Source of the DNA: an uncultured Faecalibacterium sp.
Lineage (GTDB): Bacteria > Bacillota > Clostridia > Oscillospirales > Ruminococcaceae
Direction: 5' to 3'
Assembly (NCBI GenBank): GCA_934533135.1
Contig: CAKTBG010000022.1
Span: 1-46,323 of the forward strand
DNA length: 46,323 nt
Positions 8,465 through 18,210 of this stretch are shown here, one piece after another. Both the position numbers and the translations under genes were made by a program. Positions within the stretch are counted from its first letter, which is position 1. Every line of letters starts with the position of its first letter. The notes beneath the pieces were generated by a model. It was given only the letters and a program-made list of their open reading frames with translations, had not been told where the DNA came from and did not search any database.

Positions 8465-8514
8465 ATCCTTCTTACGAAATATGATTTTTTCTTGTTCAGA
8501 TCAGGCTTTCCCGG

Positions 8515-8575
8515 CCTGCCAAGGGCTCTCCCTCTGGGAGAGCTGGCAAAGCCGTCAGGCTTTGACTGAGAGGGT
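8515..8575. repeat. Interspersed repeat at the end of purB
   Basis: The sequence runs from CCTGCCAAGGGCTCTCCC through GGCAAAGCCGTCAGGC to CTGAGAGGGTT, reaching the purB stop codon. It contains two hairpins and may double as the 3' end of the pur transcript. A close copy is at 41668-41726. Confidence 0.85.
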
Positions 8576-10020
8576 TACACGCTCAGGCTTGCGTGCTGCT
8601 CCACAGCATCCGGGTTTGCCGCGAAGATGGGCTGCAGCACATTGGCCACAAACTCTTCCACCTGCTGCGGCGCACGTCCCACAAAGTTCTCGGGCACCAG
8701 ACCGGCAACGATCTCTTCCTTGGTCAGGCCGAACGCCGGGTCAGCCGCAACGCGATCCACCATATCGTTGGGCAGACCCTCTTCCTTGACCTGCTTGCCC
8801 GCAGCGATGGCGTGCTGGCGCAGCCGCTCGTGCAGCTCCTGCCGGTTGCCGCCCTTCTCGACGGCCTGCATCATAATGTTCTCGCTGGCCATAAAGGGCA
8901 GCTCTGCCATCAGGCGGCTGCGGATGACCTTGGGGTACACCACGATGCCGTCGGTGACGTTCAGCATGATGTTCAGGATCGCGTCGGCGGCGAGGAAGCC
9001 CTCGGCCATGGCGACGCGCTTGTTTGCGCTGTCGTCCAGCGTGCGCTCAAACCACTGGGTGCCGGTGGTGAAACTGGGGTTCAGCACATCCACCATCAGG
9101 TAGCGGGACAGCGCACAGATCCGCTCGCAACGCATGGGGTTGCGCTTGTAGGGCATGGCAGAGGAGCCGATCTGGTTCTTCTCAAACGGCTCTTCCATCT
9201 CCTTGAAGTTGGCCAGCAGACGCAGGTCGGTGGCAAACTTCATGCAGCTCTGGGCGATGCCGGCCAGCGCATTGAGGATGAAGGCATCCACTTTGCGGCT
9301 GTAGGTCTGACCCGAAACCGGGATGACGGCCTCGGGAGAAAAGCCCATTTCCTCGGCAATGGAGGCATCCACGGCGCGGATCTTGGCGGCGTCGCCCTTG
9401 AACAGCTCCATGAAGGACGCCTGCGTGCCGGTGGTGCCCTTGACGCCGCGCAGCTGGAGCGTCTCCAGCCGGTGGTCGATCTCGGCGAGATCCATCACCA
9501 GTTCGTTGGCCCACAGGGTGGCGCGCTTGCCCACGGTGGTGGGCTGGGCGGGCTGGCAGTGCGTGTAAGCCATGCAGGGCATATCCTTGTATTCCACGGC
9601 GAAATGACCCAGCTTGGCCAGAACGCCGATCAGTTTTTTGCGGATCAGCTCGAGACCCTGCCGCATCACAAGGATGTCGGTGTTGTCGCCGACGTAGCAG
9701 CTGGTGGCTCCCAGATGGATGATGCCTGCTGCCTTGGGGCACTGCTGGCCGTAAGCGTAGACGTGGCTCATCACGTCATGGCGGACCAGCTTTTCCCGGG
9801 CGATGGCGACATCGTAGTTGATGTCATCCACATGGGCTTCCAGCTCTTCCACCATGTCGGGGGTGATGTTGGTCAGCCCCTGCTTCGTCTCGGCGCGTGC
9901 CAGTGCCACCCACAGGCGACGCCATGTGCGGAACTTGTTGTCATCCGAGAAGATGTACTGCATCTCATCGGAAGAATAGCGGGTCGAAAACGGGCTGATA
10001 TAACGGTCATGCTGAGACAT
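8575..10020 (-). CDS. purB: Adenylosuccinate lyase
   Basis: The enzyme removes fumarate from SAICAR and from adenylosuccinate in purine synthesis. The 481-residue protein shows the fumarase/aspartase superfamily signature SSAMPYKRNPMRCERI with the mobile-loop Ser, plus THCQPAQPTTVGKR and GTTGTQASFMELF. An AGGAGG lies 7 nt before the ATG. It is the last gene of the pur block, separated from purL by 108 nt holding a repeat. Confidence 0.95.
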   Translation of the reverse strand: MSQHDRYISPFSTRYSSDEMQYIFSDDNKFRTWRRLWVALARAETKQGLTNITPDMVEELEAHVDDINYDVAIAREKLVRHDVMSHVYAYGQQCPKAAGIIHLGATSCYVGDNTDILVMRQGLELIRKKLIGVLAKLGHFAVEYKDMPCMAYTHCQPAQPTTVGKRATLWANELVMDLAEIDHRLETLQLRGVKGTTGTQASFMELFKGDAAKIRAVDASIAEEMGFSPEAVIPVSGQTYSRKVDAFILNALAGIAQSCMKFATDLRLLANFKEMEEPFEKNQIGSSAMPYKRNPMRCERICALSRYLMVDVLNPSFTTGTQWFERTLDDSANKRVAMAEGFLAADAILNIMLNVTDGIVVYPKVIRSRLMAELPFMASENIMMQAVEKGGNRQELHERLRQHAIAAGKQVKEEGLPNDMVDRVAADPAFGLTKEEIVAGLVPENFVGRAPQQVEEFVANVLQPIFAANPDAVEQHASLSV

Positions 10021-10062
10021 TGGTTTTCCTCCTGACGGTTGACCCTCTTTGGATCGGGCATT

Positions 10063-10110
10063 CTTGGCTCACCCCTTCGGGGGAGCTGGCGCGGATGCGC
10101 CTGAGAGGGC
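10063..10110. repeat. Interspersed repeat between purL and purB
   Basis: Short unit, TTGGCTCACCCCTTCGGGGG to GCGGATGCGCCTGAGAGGGC, with two small hairpins. Lies inside the presumed pur transcript. Confidence 0.8.
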
Positions 10111-10128
10111 ATTTCTTTTATTGTACCA

Positions 10129-13100
10129 TCAAATCTTGAAATAGTCCACGCCGCCCTCAAAAATCGGCTGATACTTGTCGCCGGTGACGTTCTTGTAGAG
10201 GTACTCGCCGCTGCGCTCCGAGTGCCCCATCTTGCCGAACACGCGTCCGTCCGGGCTGGTGATGCCCTCGATGGCCAGCAGCGATCCGTTGGGGTTGTAG
10301 CTCTGATCCATGGTGGGCACACCCTCGAGATTCACATACTGGGTGGCGACCTGACCATTCTTGATGAGGGCATCCAGCACCGACTGGGGTGCCACAAAGC
10401 GGCCCTCGCCGTGGCTGATGGCCACGGTGTGCTCGTCTCCGACGGCACACTTGCTCAGCCACGGGCTGCCGGTGGACGCGATGCGGGTGCGCACCAGCAT
10501 ACTCTGATGGCGGCCGATGGTGTTGAAGGTCAGAGTCGGATCCTCCGGCGTGATGTCGCGGATGTCGCCGTAGGGCACCAGACCCAGCTTGATGAGTGCT
10601 TGGAAGCCGTTGCAGATGCCCAGCATCAGACCATCCCGCTTCTGCAGCAGGTCGCGGACTGCCTCCGTGACGGCGGGAGAGCGGAAGAAGGACGCGATGA
10701 ACTTTGCGCTGCCGTCCGGCTCGTCGCCGCCGGAGAAACCGCCGGGCAGCATGACGATCTGGCTCTCGCGGATGGCCTTAACCAGTGCGGCACAGCTCTC
10801 GGTGACGTCGTTCGGGGTCAGGTTGCGGATGACCAGAATTTCGGGGTCGGCACCGGCGCGGGCGAACGCCTTGGCGGTGTCGTACTCACAGTTGGTGCCC
10901 GGGAAGACCGGGATGATGACCTTGGGCTTTGCCGCGCCGATCTTGGGTGCGGCGGGGGCGGTCAGGCTGCCATTGATCTTCTCGACGGCCGGGCCTGCCT
11001 TGCGGTAGGGGTAGACCGGCTCCAGCTTGGACTCCCAGATCTCCTGCAGCTCGGCCATATCCAGCGTATCGCCGCAGGCCTTGAACGCGTACTCCCGGGT
11101 GGTCACGCCCAGCAGCTCCCCGGCGGGTGCGTCGGAGACCATCTCGAGGATCATCGAGCCGTACATGGGGGCAAACATCTGGCTGGTGGTCATGTTGGCC
11201 GACTGCATCTTGAAGCCGATGTGGTTGCCCAGACCCATCTTGAACAGAGCCTCTGCGATGCCGCCGTAGCCGACGGAGGAAGCCGCGACCACGATGCCCT
11301 GCTCCATCATCTGCTCCACGATCTTATAGTTTGCCTTCAGGGAGGAGAAGTCGGGGCAGCCGGTCTTTTCGTCGATCAGCGGGCGGAGCAACACAACGGT
11401 GCTCTCGGGCTTCTTGAACTCGGTGGAGATGACCTTGTTGGCCTTGCCGATGGCGGTGGCGAAGGAGACCAGCGTCGGGGGCACATCCAAATCCTCGAAG
11501 GAACCGGACATACTGTCCTTGCCGCCGATGGAGGCGATGCCGAGACCCATCTGGGCATCCAGTGCGCCCAGCAGAGCGGCCACCGGCTTGCCCCAGCGTT
11601 CGGGCTGATCGCCCAGACGCTCGAAGTACTCCTGGAAGGTCAGGTAGGCGTCCTCATAGCGGAAGCCAGAAGCCACCAGCTTGGTGACGCTCTCGATGAC
11701 GGCCAGCCGTGCGCCGCGGTACTGATCCGCGCTCATGAGGTAGGGGTTGTAGCCCCATGCCATGCCGGAGCAGGTGTTGGTCTCGCCGTCCACCGGCAGT
11801 TTTGCAGCCATGGCGTTCTGCGGGGTCAGCTGGTAAGCACCGCCAAAGGGCATCAGGATGGTGGCGGCTCCGATGGTGGAGTCGAACCGCTCGGACAAGC
11901 CCTTCTTGCTGCACACATTCAGGTCGCCGACCATGTGCTTCATCTTCTGGGCGAAGGTCACGCCGGCCCACTGGGGCTGCCAGACGTTCATCTGCTCGAT
12001 ATGGACGCTCTGGTGCTTTTCGGCACCGTTGGAATTCAGGAACTCGCGGCTGATGTTGACGATGGACACACCGTTCCACACCATGTTCAGCCGCTTTTCC
12101 TCGGTGACTTTGGCCACCGGGGTCGCCTCAAGGTTTTCTTCCGTGGCCAGCGCGATGAACTTGTCCACATCCTCGGGGGCGAGGGCGACGGCCATCCGCT
12201 CCTGACTTTCGCTGATGGCCAGCTCCGTGCCGTCCAGACCGTCGTACTTCTTGGTGACCTTGTTCAGGTCGATGTACAGGCCGTCGGCCAGCTCGCCGAT
12301 GGCCACCGAAACGCCGCCCGCACCAAAGTCGTTGCAGCGTTTGATCATCTTGCAGGCATCCTCGCGGCGGAACAGACGCTGGAGCTTCCGCTCGATGGGG
12401 GCATTGCCCTTCTGCACCTCGGCACCGCAGGATTCCAGACTCTCGTGGTTGTGTGCCTTGGAGGAGCCGGTTGCACCGCCGATGCCGTCACGACCGGTGC
12501 GGCCGCCCAGCAGCACGATCACATCGCCGGGGGCGGGGCACTCGCGGCGGACATGGGAGGCCGGCGTTGCGCCGACCACGGCACCGATCTCCATCCGCTT
12601 GGCCACATAGCCGGGGTGGTAGAGTTCATCGACCTGACCGGTGGCAAGGCCGATCTGGTTGCCGTAGGAGGAGTAACCGGCGGCTGCGGTGGTGACCAGC
12701 TTGCGCTGGGGCAGCTTGCCGGGGATGGTCTCGCTGACCGGGACCAGCGGGTCGCCCGCACCGGTCACGCGCATGGCCTGATAGACATAGCTGCGGCCGG
12801 ACAGCGGGTCGCGGATGGCACCGCCGATGCAGGTGGCTGCGCCGCCGAAAGGCTCGATCTCGGTGGGGTGGTTGTGGGTCTCGTTCTTGAAGAGGAACAG
12901 CCAGTCCTCGTCCTTGCCGTTGACGTCGCACTTGATCTTGACGGTGCAGGCGTTAATCTCCTCGGACTCGTCGAGGTTCTTCAGGATGCCCTGCTTTTTC
13001 AGCTCCTTGGCACCGATGGTGGCAAGATCCATCATGCAGCGGGGCTTGTTGGTGCGGCCCAGATCCTCCCGCATGGCCATGTAGCGGTCGAAGGCTGCCT

Positions 13101-13824
13101 GCACCACTTCGTCGTCGATCTGCACATTATCCAGAATGGTGCCGAAGGTGGTGTGGCGGCAGTGATCGGACCAGTAGGTGTCGATCATCTTGATCTCGGT
13201 GATGGTGGGGTCACGCTGCTCGGAACGGAAATATTCCTGACAGAACTTGATGTCGCCCAGATCCATGGCCAGACCCTTGTCGGCGATGAACTGCTTCAGC
13301 CCTGCTTCGTCCAGCTCGTTGAAGCCCTCCAGCACGGCCACGGCGGTGGGCACCGCGTACTCCATCTTCAGGGTCGCCTTCGTCTCCAGCGAAGCTTCAC
13401 GAGCCTCCACCGGGTTGATGACGTATTTCTTGATCTCCGCCACCTGTGCGTCGCTCAGCTTGCCTTCCAGCAGATAGACCCGGGCGGAACGCACCAGCGG
13501 ACGCTCGCCCTGACTGATGAGCTGGATGCACGCGGCGGCAGAATCGGCGCGCTGGTCAAACTGGCCGGGCAGATACTCCACGGCAAAGGACACGCCGCCC
13601 GCAGCGGGCAGCTCGCTGTAGGTGCGATCCACCGGCGGCTCGCTGAAGACAGTGCTGACGCACTGGGTGAAGAGGGCTTCGTCGATGCCCTCCACATCGT
13701 AACGGTTCAGCAGACGCAGCCCGGACAGCTCCTTGATGCCCAGCAGGGAGACCAGCTCGTTGCGCAGCCCCTCTGCCTCGACGTCAAAGCCGGGTTTCTT
13801 TTCAACATAAATACGATATACCAT
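10129..13824 (-). CDS. purL: Phosphoribosylformylglycinamidine synthase, single-chain PurL
   Basis: This enzyme converts FGAR to FGAM with ATP and glutamine (step 4 of IMP synthesis). The 1231-residue chain has an N-terminal PurS-like part (MVYRIYVEKKP), then two AIR-synthase-like halves with NETHNHPTEIEPFGGAATC, GGRTGRDGIGGATGSS and IGGKDSMSGSF. The C-terminal class I glutaminase contains PGGFSGGDEPDG, the nucleophile motif LGICNGFQAL and the His/Glu pair in HGEGRF. It is thus the fused, glutaminase-containing form rather than the three-protein PurS/Q/L form of Bacillus. AGGAGG lies 10 nt before the ATG. Confidence 0.95.
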   Translation of the reverse strand: MVYRIYVEKKPGFDVEAEGLRNELVSLLGIKELSGLRLLNRYDVEGIDEALFTQCVSTVFSEPPVDRTYSELPAAGGVSFAVEYLPGQFDQRADSAAACIQLISQGERPLVRSARVYLLEGKLSDAQVAEIKKYVINPVEAREASLETKATLKMEYAVPTAVAVLEGFNELDEAGLKQFIADKGLAMDLGDIKFCQEYFRSEQRDPTITEIKMIDTYWSDHCRHTTFGTILDNVQIDDEVVQAAFDRYMAMREDLGRTNKPRCMMDLATIGAKELKKQGILKNLDESEEINACTVKIKCDVNGKDEDWLFLFKNETHNHPTEIEPFGGAATCIGGAIRDPLSGRSYVYQAMRVTGAGDPLVPVSETIPGKLPQRKLVTTAAAGYSSYGNQIGLATGQVDELYHPGYVAKRMEIGAVVGATPASHVRRECPAPGDVIVLLGGRTGRDGIGGATGSSKAHNHESLESCGAEVQKGNAPIERKLQRLFRREDACKMIKRCNDFGAGGVSVAIGELADGLYIDLNKVTKKYDGLDGTELAISESQERMAVALAPEDVDKFIALATEENLEATPVAKVTEEKRLNMVWNGVSIVNISREFLNSNGAEKHQSVHIEQMNVWQPQWAGVTFAQKMKHMVGDLNVCSKKGLSERFDSTIGAATILMPFGGAYQLTPQNAMAAKLPVDGETNTCSGMAWGYNPYLMSADQYRGARLAVIESVTKLVASGFRYEDAYLTFQEYFERLGDQPERWGKPVAALLGALDAQMGLGIASIGGKDSMSGSFEDLDVPPTLVSFATAIGKANKVISTEFKKPESTVVLLRPLIDEKTGCPDFSSLKANYKIVEQMMEQGIVVAASSVGYGGIAEALFKMGLGNHIGFKMQSANMTTSQMFAPMYGSMILEMVSDAPAGELLGVTTREYAFKACGDTLDMAELQEIWESKLEPVYPYRKAGPAVEKINGSLTAPAAPKIGAAKPKVIIPVFPGTNCEYDTAKAFARAGADPEILVIRNLTPNDVTESCAALVKAIRESQIVMLPGGFSGGDEPDGSAKFIASFFRSPAVTEAVRDLLQKRDGLMLGICNGFQALIKLGLVPYGDIRDITPEDPTLTFNTIGRHQSMLVRTRIASTGSPWLSKCAVGDEHTVAISHGEGRFVAPQSVLDALIKNGQVATQYVNLEGVPTMDQSYNPNGSLLAIEGITSPDGRVFGKMGHSERSGEYLYKNVTGDKYQPIFEGGVDYFKI

Positions 13825-13872
13825 AGGGAAAGACCCTCCTGTAAATTGATCGTTCCATTGTTAGCAGCATTG

Positions 13873-13972
13873 CCCTCTCAGTCACCTTCGGTGACAGCTC
13901 TCCCAAAGGGAGAGCCAAGACTTGCCTCCCACTTTGGGGGAGGTGGCATCGCGCAGCGATGACGGAGAGGGC
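13873..13972. repeat. Interspersed repeat between purD and purL
   Basis: CCCTCTCAGTCACCTTCGG with CTCTCCCAAAGGGAGAGCC, then an inverted unit ending GATGACGGAGAGGGC. It fills most of the 155-nt gap between two co-directional pur genes. Confidence 0.85.
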
Positions 13973-13979
13973 AAACCGC

Positions 13980-15284
13980 TCACCCTTTTTCTGCAATTGC
14001 CTTCAAAGCCCGCAGGCCGATATCGGTCCGCTTGTGCAGCTTCTCAAAATGGATCTTCTCAGCGGCCGCATAAGCCTTGGTCAGGGCACCGGGCAGAGCG
14101 GGTGCGGTGGCCGTCACGCCCAGCACACGGCCGCCGGCGGTGACCAGCTGGCCATCCTCGGTGAGGGCGGTGCCGGAGTGATACACGGTGATGTCCGGCT
14201 CGCCGGGCAGCTGACCGTTTTCCAGCCCGGAGATGGGCTTGCCCTTTTCGTAGCGGACGGGGTAGCCGCCGGAGGCCAGAATGACACAGGCCGCTGCGCC
14301 GGACGAGAATTGGACCTCGGTCTCGGCCAGCGTACCCTCGGTGCAGGCGGTCATGACCTTGAGCAAATCGCTTTCCAGCAGGGGCAGGACGACCTGTGTT
14401 TCGGGGTCTCCGAAGCGGCAGTTGTACTCGATCACCTTGGGGCCGTCCGGGGTCAGCATCAGGCCGAAGTAAAGGCAGCCTTTGAAGGGGCAGCCCTCGG
14501 CGTTCATCGCATGGATGGTCGGCAGGAAGATCTTTTCCATGCACTCGGCGGCGATCTCCGGCGTGTAGTAGGGGTTGGGAGCCACCGTGCCCATGCCGCC
14601 GGTGTTCAGGCCGGTGTCGTGGTCGTTGGCGCGCTTGTGATCCATCGAGGAAACCATCGGCTTGACCACCTTGCCGTCGGTGAAGCTCAGCACACTGACC
14701 TCCGGGCCGGTGAGGAACTCCTCGACCACCACATGGTTGCCGGAAGCACCGAATTTCTTGTCCAGCATGATCTCCTTCACGCCGTCAGCGGCCTGCTGCT
14801 CGTCCTCGCAGATCAGCACGCCCTTGCCGAGAGCCAGACCGTCGGCCTTGATGACCACCGGATACCGGTTCTCCGCGCGGATGTAGTCCATGACCTTGGC
14901 GGGATCGTCGAAGGTCTCATATTTGGCCGTGGGGATGCCGTATTTCTTCATCAGATCTTTGGAAAAGACCTTGGAAGCCTCGATGCGGGCTGCGGCTTTG
15001 TCTGGGCCAAACGCCGGGATGCCGACGGCGGCCAGCGCATCGACCATGCCCAGTGCCAGCGGGTCGTCCTGTGCGACCACAACGTAATCAAACGCCTCGC
15101 TCTTGGCAAATGCGACCATCTTTTCCACATCGGTGGCCTTGATGTTGACACAGCGGGCGTCATAGCCGATGCCGCCGTTGCCGGGTGCGCACCAGATCTC
15201 CCCGCAGTCCGGGCTCTTTTTCAGTGCCTTGATGATGGCGTGCTCGCGGCCGCCGCCGCCGACGACCAAGATTTTCTTGCTCAT
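13980..15284 (-). CDS. purD: Phosphoribosylamine-glycine ligase
   Basis: This ligase joins phosphoribosylamine and glycine using ATP (step 2 of IMP synthesis). The 434-residue ATP-grasp protein has the N-terminal KILVVGGGGREHAI, the ATP-grasp segment VIKADGLALGKGV, NTGGMGTVAPNPY and EYNCRFGDPETQVVLP, which carries metal-binding residues. AGGAGGG precedes the ATG by 8 nt. It lies between the AICAR formyltransferase and purL genes. Confidence 0.96.
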   Translation of the reverse strand: MSKKILVVGGGGREHAIIKALKKSPDCGEIWCAPGNGGIGYDARCVNIKATDVEKMVAFAKSEAFDYVVVAQDDPLALGMVDALAAVGIPAFGPDKAAARIEASKVFSKDLMKKYGIPTAKYETFDDPAKVMDYIRAENRYPVVIKADGLALGKGVLICEDEQQAADGVKEIMLDKKFGASGNHVVVEEFLTGPEVSVLSFTDGKVVKPMVSSMDHKRANDHDTGLNTGGMGTVAPNPYYTPEIAAECMEKIFLPTIHAMNAEGCPFKGCLYFGLMLTPDGPKVIEYNCRFGDPETQVVLPLLESDLLKVMTACTEGTLAETEVQFSSGAAACVILASGGYPVRYEKGKPISGLENGQLPGEPDITVYHSGTALTEDGQLVTAGGRVLGVTATAPALPGALTKAYAAAEKIHFEKLHKRTDIGLRALKAIAEKG

Positions 15285-15331
15285 TGATATACCCTCCTAA
15301 TCGGATCTTCTCGGGTAGACTTTCCTTCCTC

Positions 15332-15466
15332 CAACCTCTCCGTCATTGCTTCGCAATGCCACCTCTCCTTGTAGGAGAGGCTTTGGCAGTCCACGAAAGA
15401 CAAAATCTCTTTGCCAAGGGCTCCCCTATTAGGGGAGCTGGCGAGCGACAGCGAGACTGAGAGGTT
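15332..15466. repeat. Interspersed repeat, paired inverted units, upstream of purD
   Basis: CAACCTCTCCGTCATTGC to GAGAGGCTTTGGCAG, then TTGCCAAGGGCTCCCC to GCGAGACTGAGAGGTT in the opposite sense. It lies between two pur genes of the same transcript and ends 9 nt before the stop codon of the formyltransferase gene. Confidence 0.85.
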
Positions 15467-15474
15467 CTTCCTTC

Positions 15475-16656
15475 TTAATGATGGAACAGCCGGATGCCGC
15501 AGAACGCCATGGCGATGCCGTACTTGTTGCAGGTGTCGATGACCTGCTGGTCGCGGATGGAGCCGCCGGGCTGGACGATGGCCGTCACACCGGAGCGGCG
15601 GGCCCGCTCGATGTTGTCGCCGAAGGGGAAGAACGCATCCGAGCCGAGGCAGACGCCGGTGATCTGGCTCAGGTAGGCTTTCTTTTCCTCGGCGGTCAGG
15701 GGGGCGGGCTGCTCGGTAAAGGTCTCGGCCCAGACATCGTCGCCGATCACATCCTCCGGGGTGTCGCCGATGTAAACGTCAATGGCGTTGTCCCGGTTGG
15801 GCTTGGCCACATCGTCCCGGAAGGGCAGGTTCAGCACCTTGTCCATGTGGCGGAGCTGCCAGTTGTCGGCCTTCTGACCGGCAAGGCGGGTGCAGTGGAT
15901 GCGGCTCTGCTGGCCGGCACCCACGCCGATGGTCTGGCCGTGGTAGGTGTAGCAGACGCTGTTGGACTGGGTGTATTTCAGAGTGATGAGCGCGATGATG
16001 AGATCCCGCTTCTGCTCCTCGGTCACCGTCTTGTTCTCGGTGACGAAGTTGTTCAGCATGGTGTCGGCGTTGATGGCCAGCTCGTTGCGCCCCTGCTCGA
16101 AGGTGATACCGTACACCTGCTTGTGCTCGATGGGGTTGGGCTTGTAATCGGGGTCGATGGCGACCACATTGTAGTTGCCCTTCTTCTTGCCGGCAAGGAT
16201 CTGCAGGGCTTCCGGCTCATAGCCCGGCGCAATGATGCCGTCCGAGACTTCGTGCTGGATCAGCTTTGCCGTGGGCACGTCGCAGACCTCCGACAGGGCG
16301 ATCCAGTCGCCGAAGGAGGACATCCGGTCGGCACCGCGGGCACGGGCGTAGGCACAGGCCAGCGGCGACAGCGCGAAGTCGGGGGCGATGTGGTACATCT
16401 TCCGCTCCACGTCGGTCAGGGGCAGACCCAGAGCCGCACCTGCCGGAGAAACGTGCTTGAAGGACGCCGCTGCGGGCAGGCCGCAGGCGGTCTTCAGCTC
16501 CTTGACCAGCTGGATGGAGTTGAGCGCATCCAGAAAGTTGATGTAGCCGGGCTTGCCGTTCAGGACGGTCACCGGCAGGTCGGAGCCATCTTCCATATAA
16601 ATGCGGCTGGGCTTCTGGTTGGGGTTGCAGCCGTACTTCAATGCCAGTTCGTTCAT
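15475..16656 (-). CDS. Stand-alone AICAR formyltransferase (C-terminal PurH-type domain)
   Basis: This enzyme transfers a formyl group from 10-formyl-THF to AICAR, making FAICAR (step 9). The 393 residues match the C-terminal transformylase half of PurH: FKHVSPAGAALG carries the catalytic Lys-His pair, and VQPGGSIRDQQVI and MAFCGIRLFHH correspond to the PurH C-terminus. The N-terminal IMP cyclohydrolase domain of normal PurH is absent. That activity is presumably supplied by the adjacent PurO-type gene, 12 nt upstream. AAGGAGG lies 7 nt before the ATG. Confidence 0.92.
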   Translation of the reverse strand: MNELALKYGCNPNQKPSRIYMEDGSDLPVTVLNGKPGYINFLDALNSIQLVKELKTACGLPAAASFKHVSPAGAALGLPLTDVERKMYHIAPDFALSPLACAYARARGADRMSSFGDWIALSEVCDVPTAKLIQHEVSDGIIAPGYEPEALQILAGKKKGNYNVVAIDPDYKPNPIEHKQVYGITFEQGRNELAINADTMLNNFVTENKTVTEEQKRDLIIALITLKYTQSNSVCYTYHGQTIGVGAGQQSRIHCTRLAGQKADNWQLRHMDKVLNLPFRDDVAKPNRDNAIDVYIGDTPEDVIGDDVWAETFTEQPAPLTAEEKKAYLSQITGVCLGSDAFFPFGDNIERARRSGVTAIVQPGGSIRDQQVIDTCNKYGIAMAFCGIRLFHH

Positions 16657-16668
16657 TCTGCGTCCTCC

Positions 16669-17463
16669 TTATTTCTCGTCAAAGCCTTTCATGGCTTCCA
16701 GTTCCTCGGGCAGCAGCTCCGGCTCCTCGGGGTCGTCCAGATCGCTGCACACCGCGTCGTATTTGTTGAAGATCATGTCGCCGCTCTCGCCGGTCTCGAG
16801 GTCGATGACCCGGGCAAAGAGGCTGACCTTGTTGTCCATGTTCAGGCTGCTCCACAGATCGGTGGCAAAATCGCCGATGGTGCGGGGGCAGGCAAAGCGC
16901 AGCGGCTCGCCCTCAAAGCTGGGGATGGGGCTGCCGTTGTGCTTGTAGGTGCTGATGAAGTGCCCCTCTCCGGCGACGGGCTGCGGGTAATCGAAGAAAT
17001 ACCGCTGGACGCTCTCGCCATTGCCGTCGGCGGACTTCAGGATGCTCATCTGGTAGCTGCCGTCGGCGTAGACCACTGCCGAAATGCGCGGGGTGTAGTT
17101 GGGGCCGTCCGGCTCAAAAGTCCGGGTGCGGAGGGCGTCGGCAAAGCTCTTGCCCTGACTCATCAGGTCATAGATGGTATCGGTCTGGTCGCCGTTGGTC
17201 ACGATGTGGGTCTTGCCGAGGGTCAGCACGGGGTTGTAGATGATGAGGCTGGGATCCTCGAGCTTGGCGGGGTCGGCGGCGATGGTACACAGTCCGCCGC
17301 GCTCCGGCACCGGGTCAAAGACGCGGTTGCGGCTGTTCTCGCTGCGGCCCATGATGAAATAGGCGATAAACATCTGGCGGCCATCGGGTGCCTTGGCGAC
17401 GGCAATGCCGCGGCCCGGGTATTCGTTGGAAGCCAGATACTCGTTCAGATTGATCTTTTCCAT
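16669..17463 (-). CDS. purO: IMP cyclohydrolase, PurO family
   Basis: The predicted reaction is ring closure of FAICAR to IMP, the last step of de novo purine synthesis. The 264-residue protein begins MEKINLNEYLASNEYPGRGI; the YPGRG segment, SENSRNRVF and YTPRISAVV fit the PurO-type cyclohydrolase fold first known from archaea and not the MGS-like domain of PurH. I chose the ATG at 17463 because it follows GGAG by 6 nt. The frame stays open upstream only through repeat sequence. Its place just before a formyltransferase-only PurH relative supports the call. Confidence 0.85.
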   Translation of the reverse strand: MEKINLNEYLASNEYPGRGIAVAKAPDGRQMFIAYFIMGRSENSRNRVFDPVPERGGLCTIAADPAKLEDPSLIIYNPVLTLGKTHIVTNGDQTDTIYDLMSQGKSFADALRTRTFEPDGPNYTPRISAVVYADGSYQMSILKSADGNGESVQRYFFDYPQPVAGEGHFISTYKHNGSPIPSFEGEPLRFACPRTIGDFATDLWSSLNMDNKVSLFARVIDLETGESGDMIFNKYDAVCSDLDDPEEPELLPEELEAMKGFDEK

Positions 17464-17483
17464 GTTGTTCTCCGTTTCTGCGC

Positions 17484-17613
17484 TTGCCTCCCCGAACAGG
17501 GGAGGTGGCAATGCGAAGCATTGACGGAGAGGTTTTCCTGCTGCACGCAGCGTTTTCCCTGCTCCAACCTCTCAGTCTCGCTATCGCTCGACAGCTCCCC
17601 TTGTAGGGGAGCC
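17484..17613. repeat. Interspersed repeat, inverted pair, between purN and purO
   Basis: TTGCCTCCCCGAACAGGGG to GAAGCATTGACGGAGAGGTT, then CAACCTCTCAGTCTCGC to TTGTAGGGGAGCC. It ends at the base next to the purN stop codon and fills nearly the whole 150-nt gap. Confidence 0.85.
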
Positions 17614-18210
17614 TTATTTCGCTTCTCCGCTGCAGATCATTGCCACTGCCTTGGGCAGCAGCTTCCACTCGGCCTGTTCCATGACCCGCTTCTGCAGCAC
17701 CTCGGGGGTGTCGCCGGGCAGGATCTCCACGGCTTTCTGCAGCAGGATGGGGCCGCCGTCGCACTCTTCGTTGACAAAGTGGACGGTCGCACCGGTCACC
17801 TTGCAGCCGCGGGCCAGTGCCGCCTCGTGGGGGCGCAGGCCGTACATTCCCGGGCCGCAGAAGGACGGGATCAGGGCGGGGTGGACGTTCAGGATGCGGC
17901 GGGGATAGGCCGCAATGACGCTCGGCCCCAGCACCGACAGAAATCCGGCCAGCACCACAAGGTCGATGCCATGCGTTTTCAGCACCTCCAGCAGGGCGGC
18001 GTCAAACGCTTCGCTCGTGTCATAATCCTTCCGGCGGACGACCACGCCTTCCACGCCGGCGTTTGCGGCGCGCTCCAGCGCGTAGACGCCGGGTTTCGAG
18101 GCGACCACCAGCGTGATCTTTCCGTTGGGGTTCTCGCCCCGTGCCTCACTGTCCAGCAGAGCCTGCAGGTTGGTGCCGCCGCCGGAAACCAAAACCGCGA
18201 TCTTCAGCAC
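17614..18210 (-). CDS. purN: Phosphoribosylglycinamide formyltransferase
   Basis: This enzyme formylates GAR with 10-formyl-THF (step 3). The 198-residue protein shows the phosphate-binding VLVSGGGTNLQALLDSE, the catalytic region ILNVHPALIPSF with Asn and His, and VTGATVHFVNEECDGGPI, which carries the catalytic acidic residue. The start codon is GTG and overlaps the end of purM by 7 nt, indicating coupled translation. Confidence 0.95.
   Translation of the reverse strand: MLKIAVLVSGGGTNLQALLDSEARGENPNGKITLVVASKPGVYALERAANAGVEGVVVRRKDYDTSEAFDAALLEVLKTHGIDLVVLAGFLSVLGPSVIAAYPRRILNVHPALIPSFCGPGMYGLRPHEAALARGCKVTGATVHFVNEECDGGPILLQKAVEILPGDTPEVLQKRVMEQAEWKLLPKAVAMICSGEAK

Noticed and set aside
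17464..17511. N-terminal extension of the PurO-type protein
   Set aside because: The extra residues are translated repeat sequence; the ATG at 17463 has its own ribosome-binding site.
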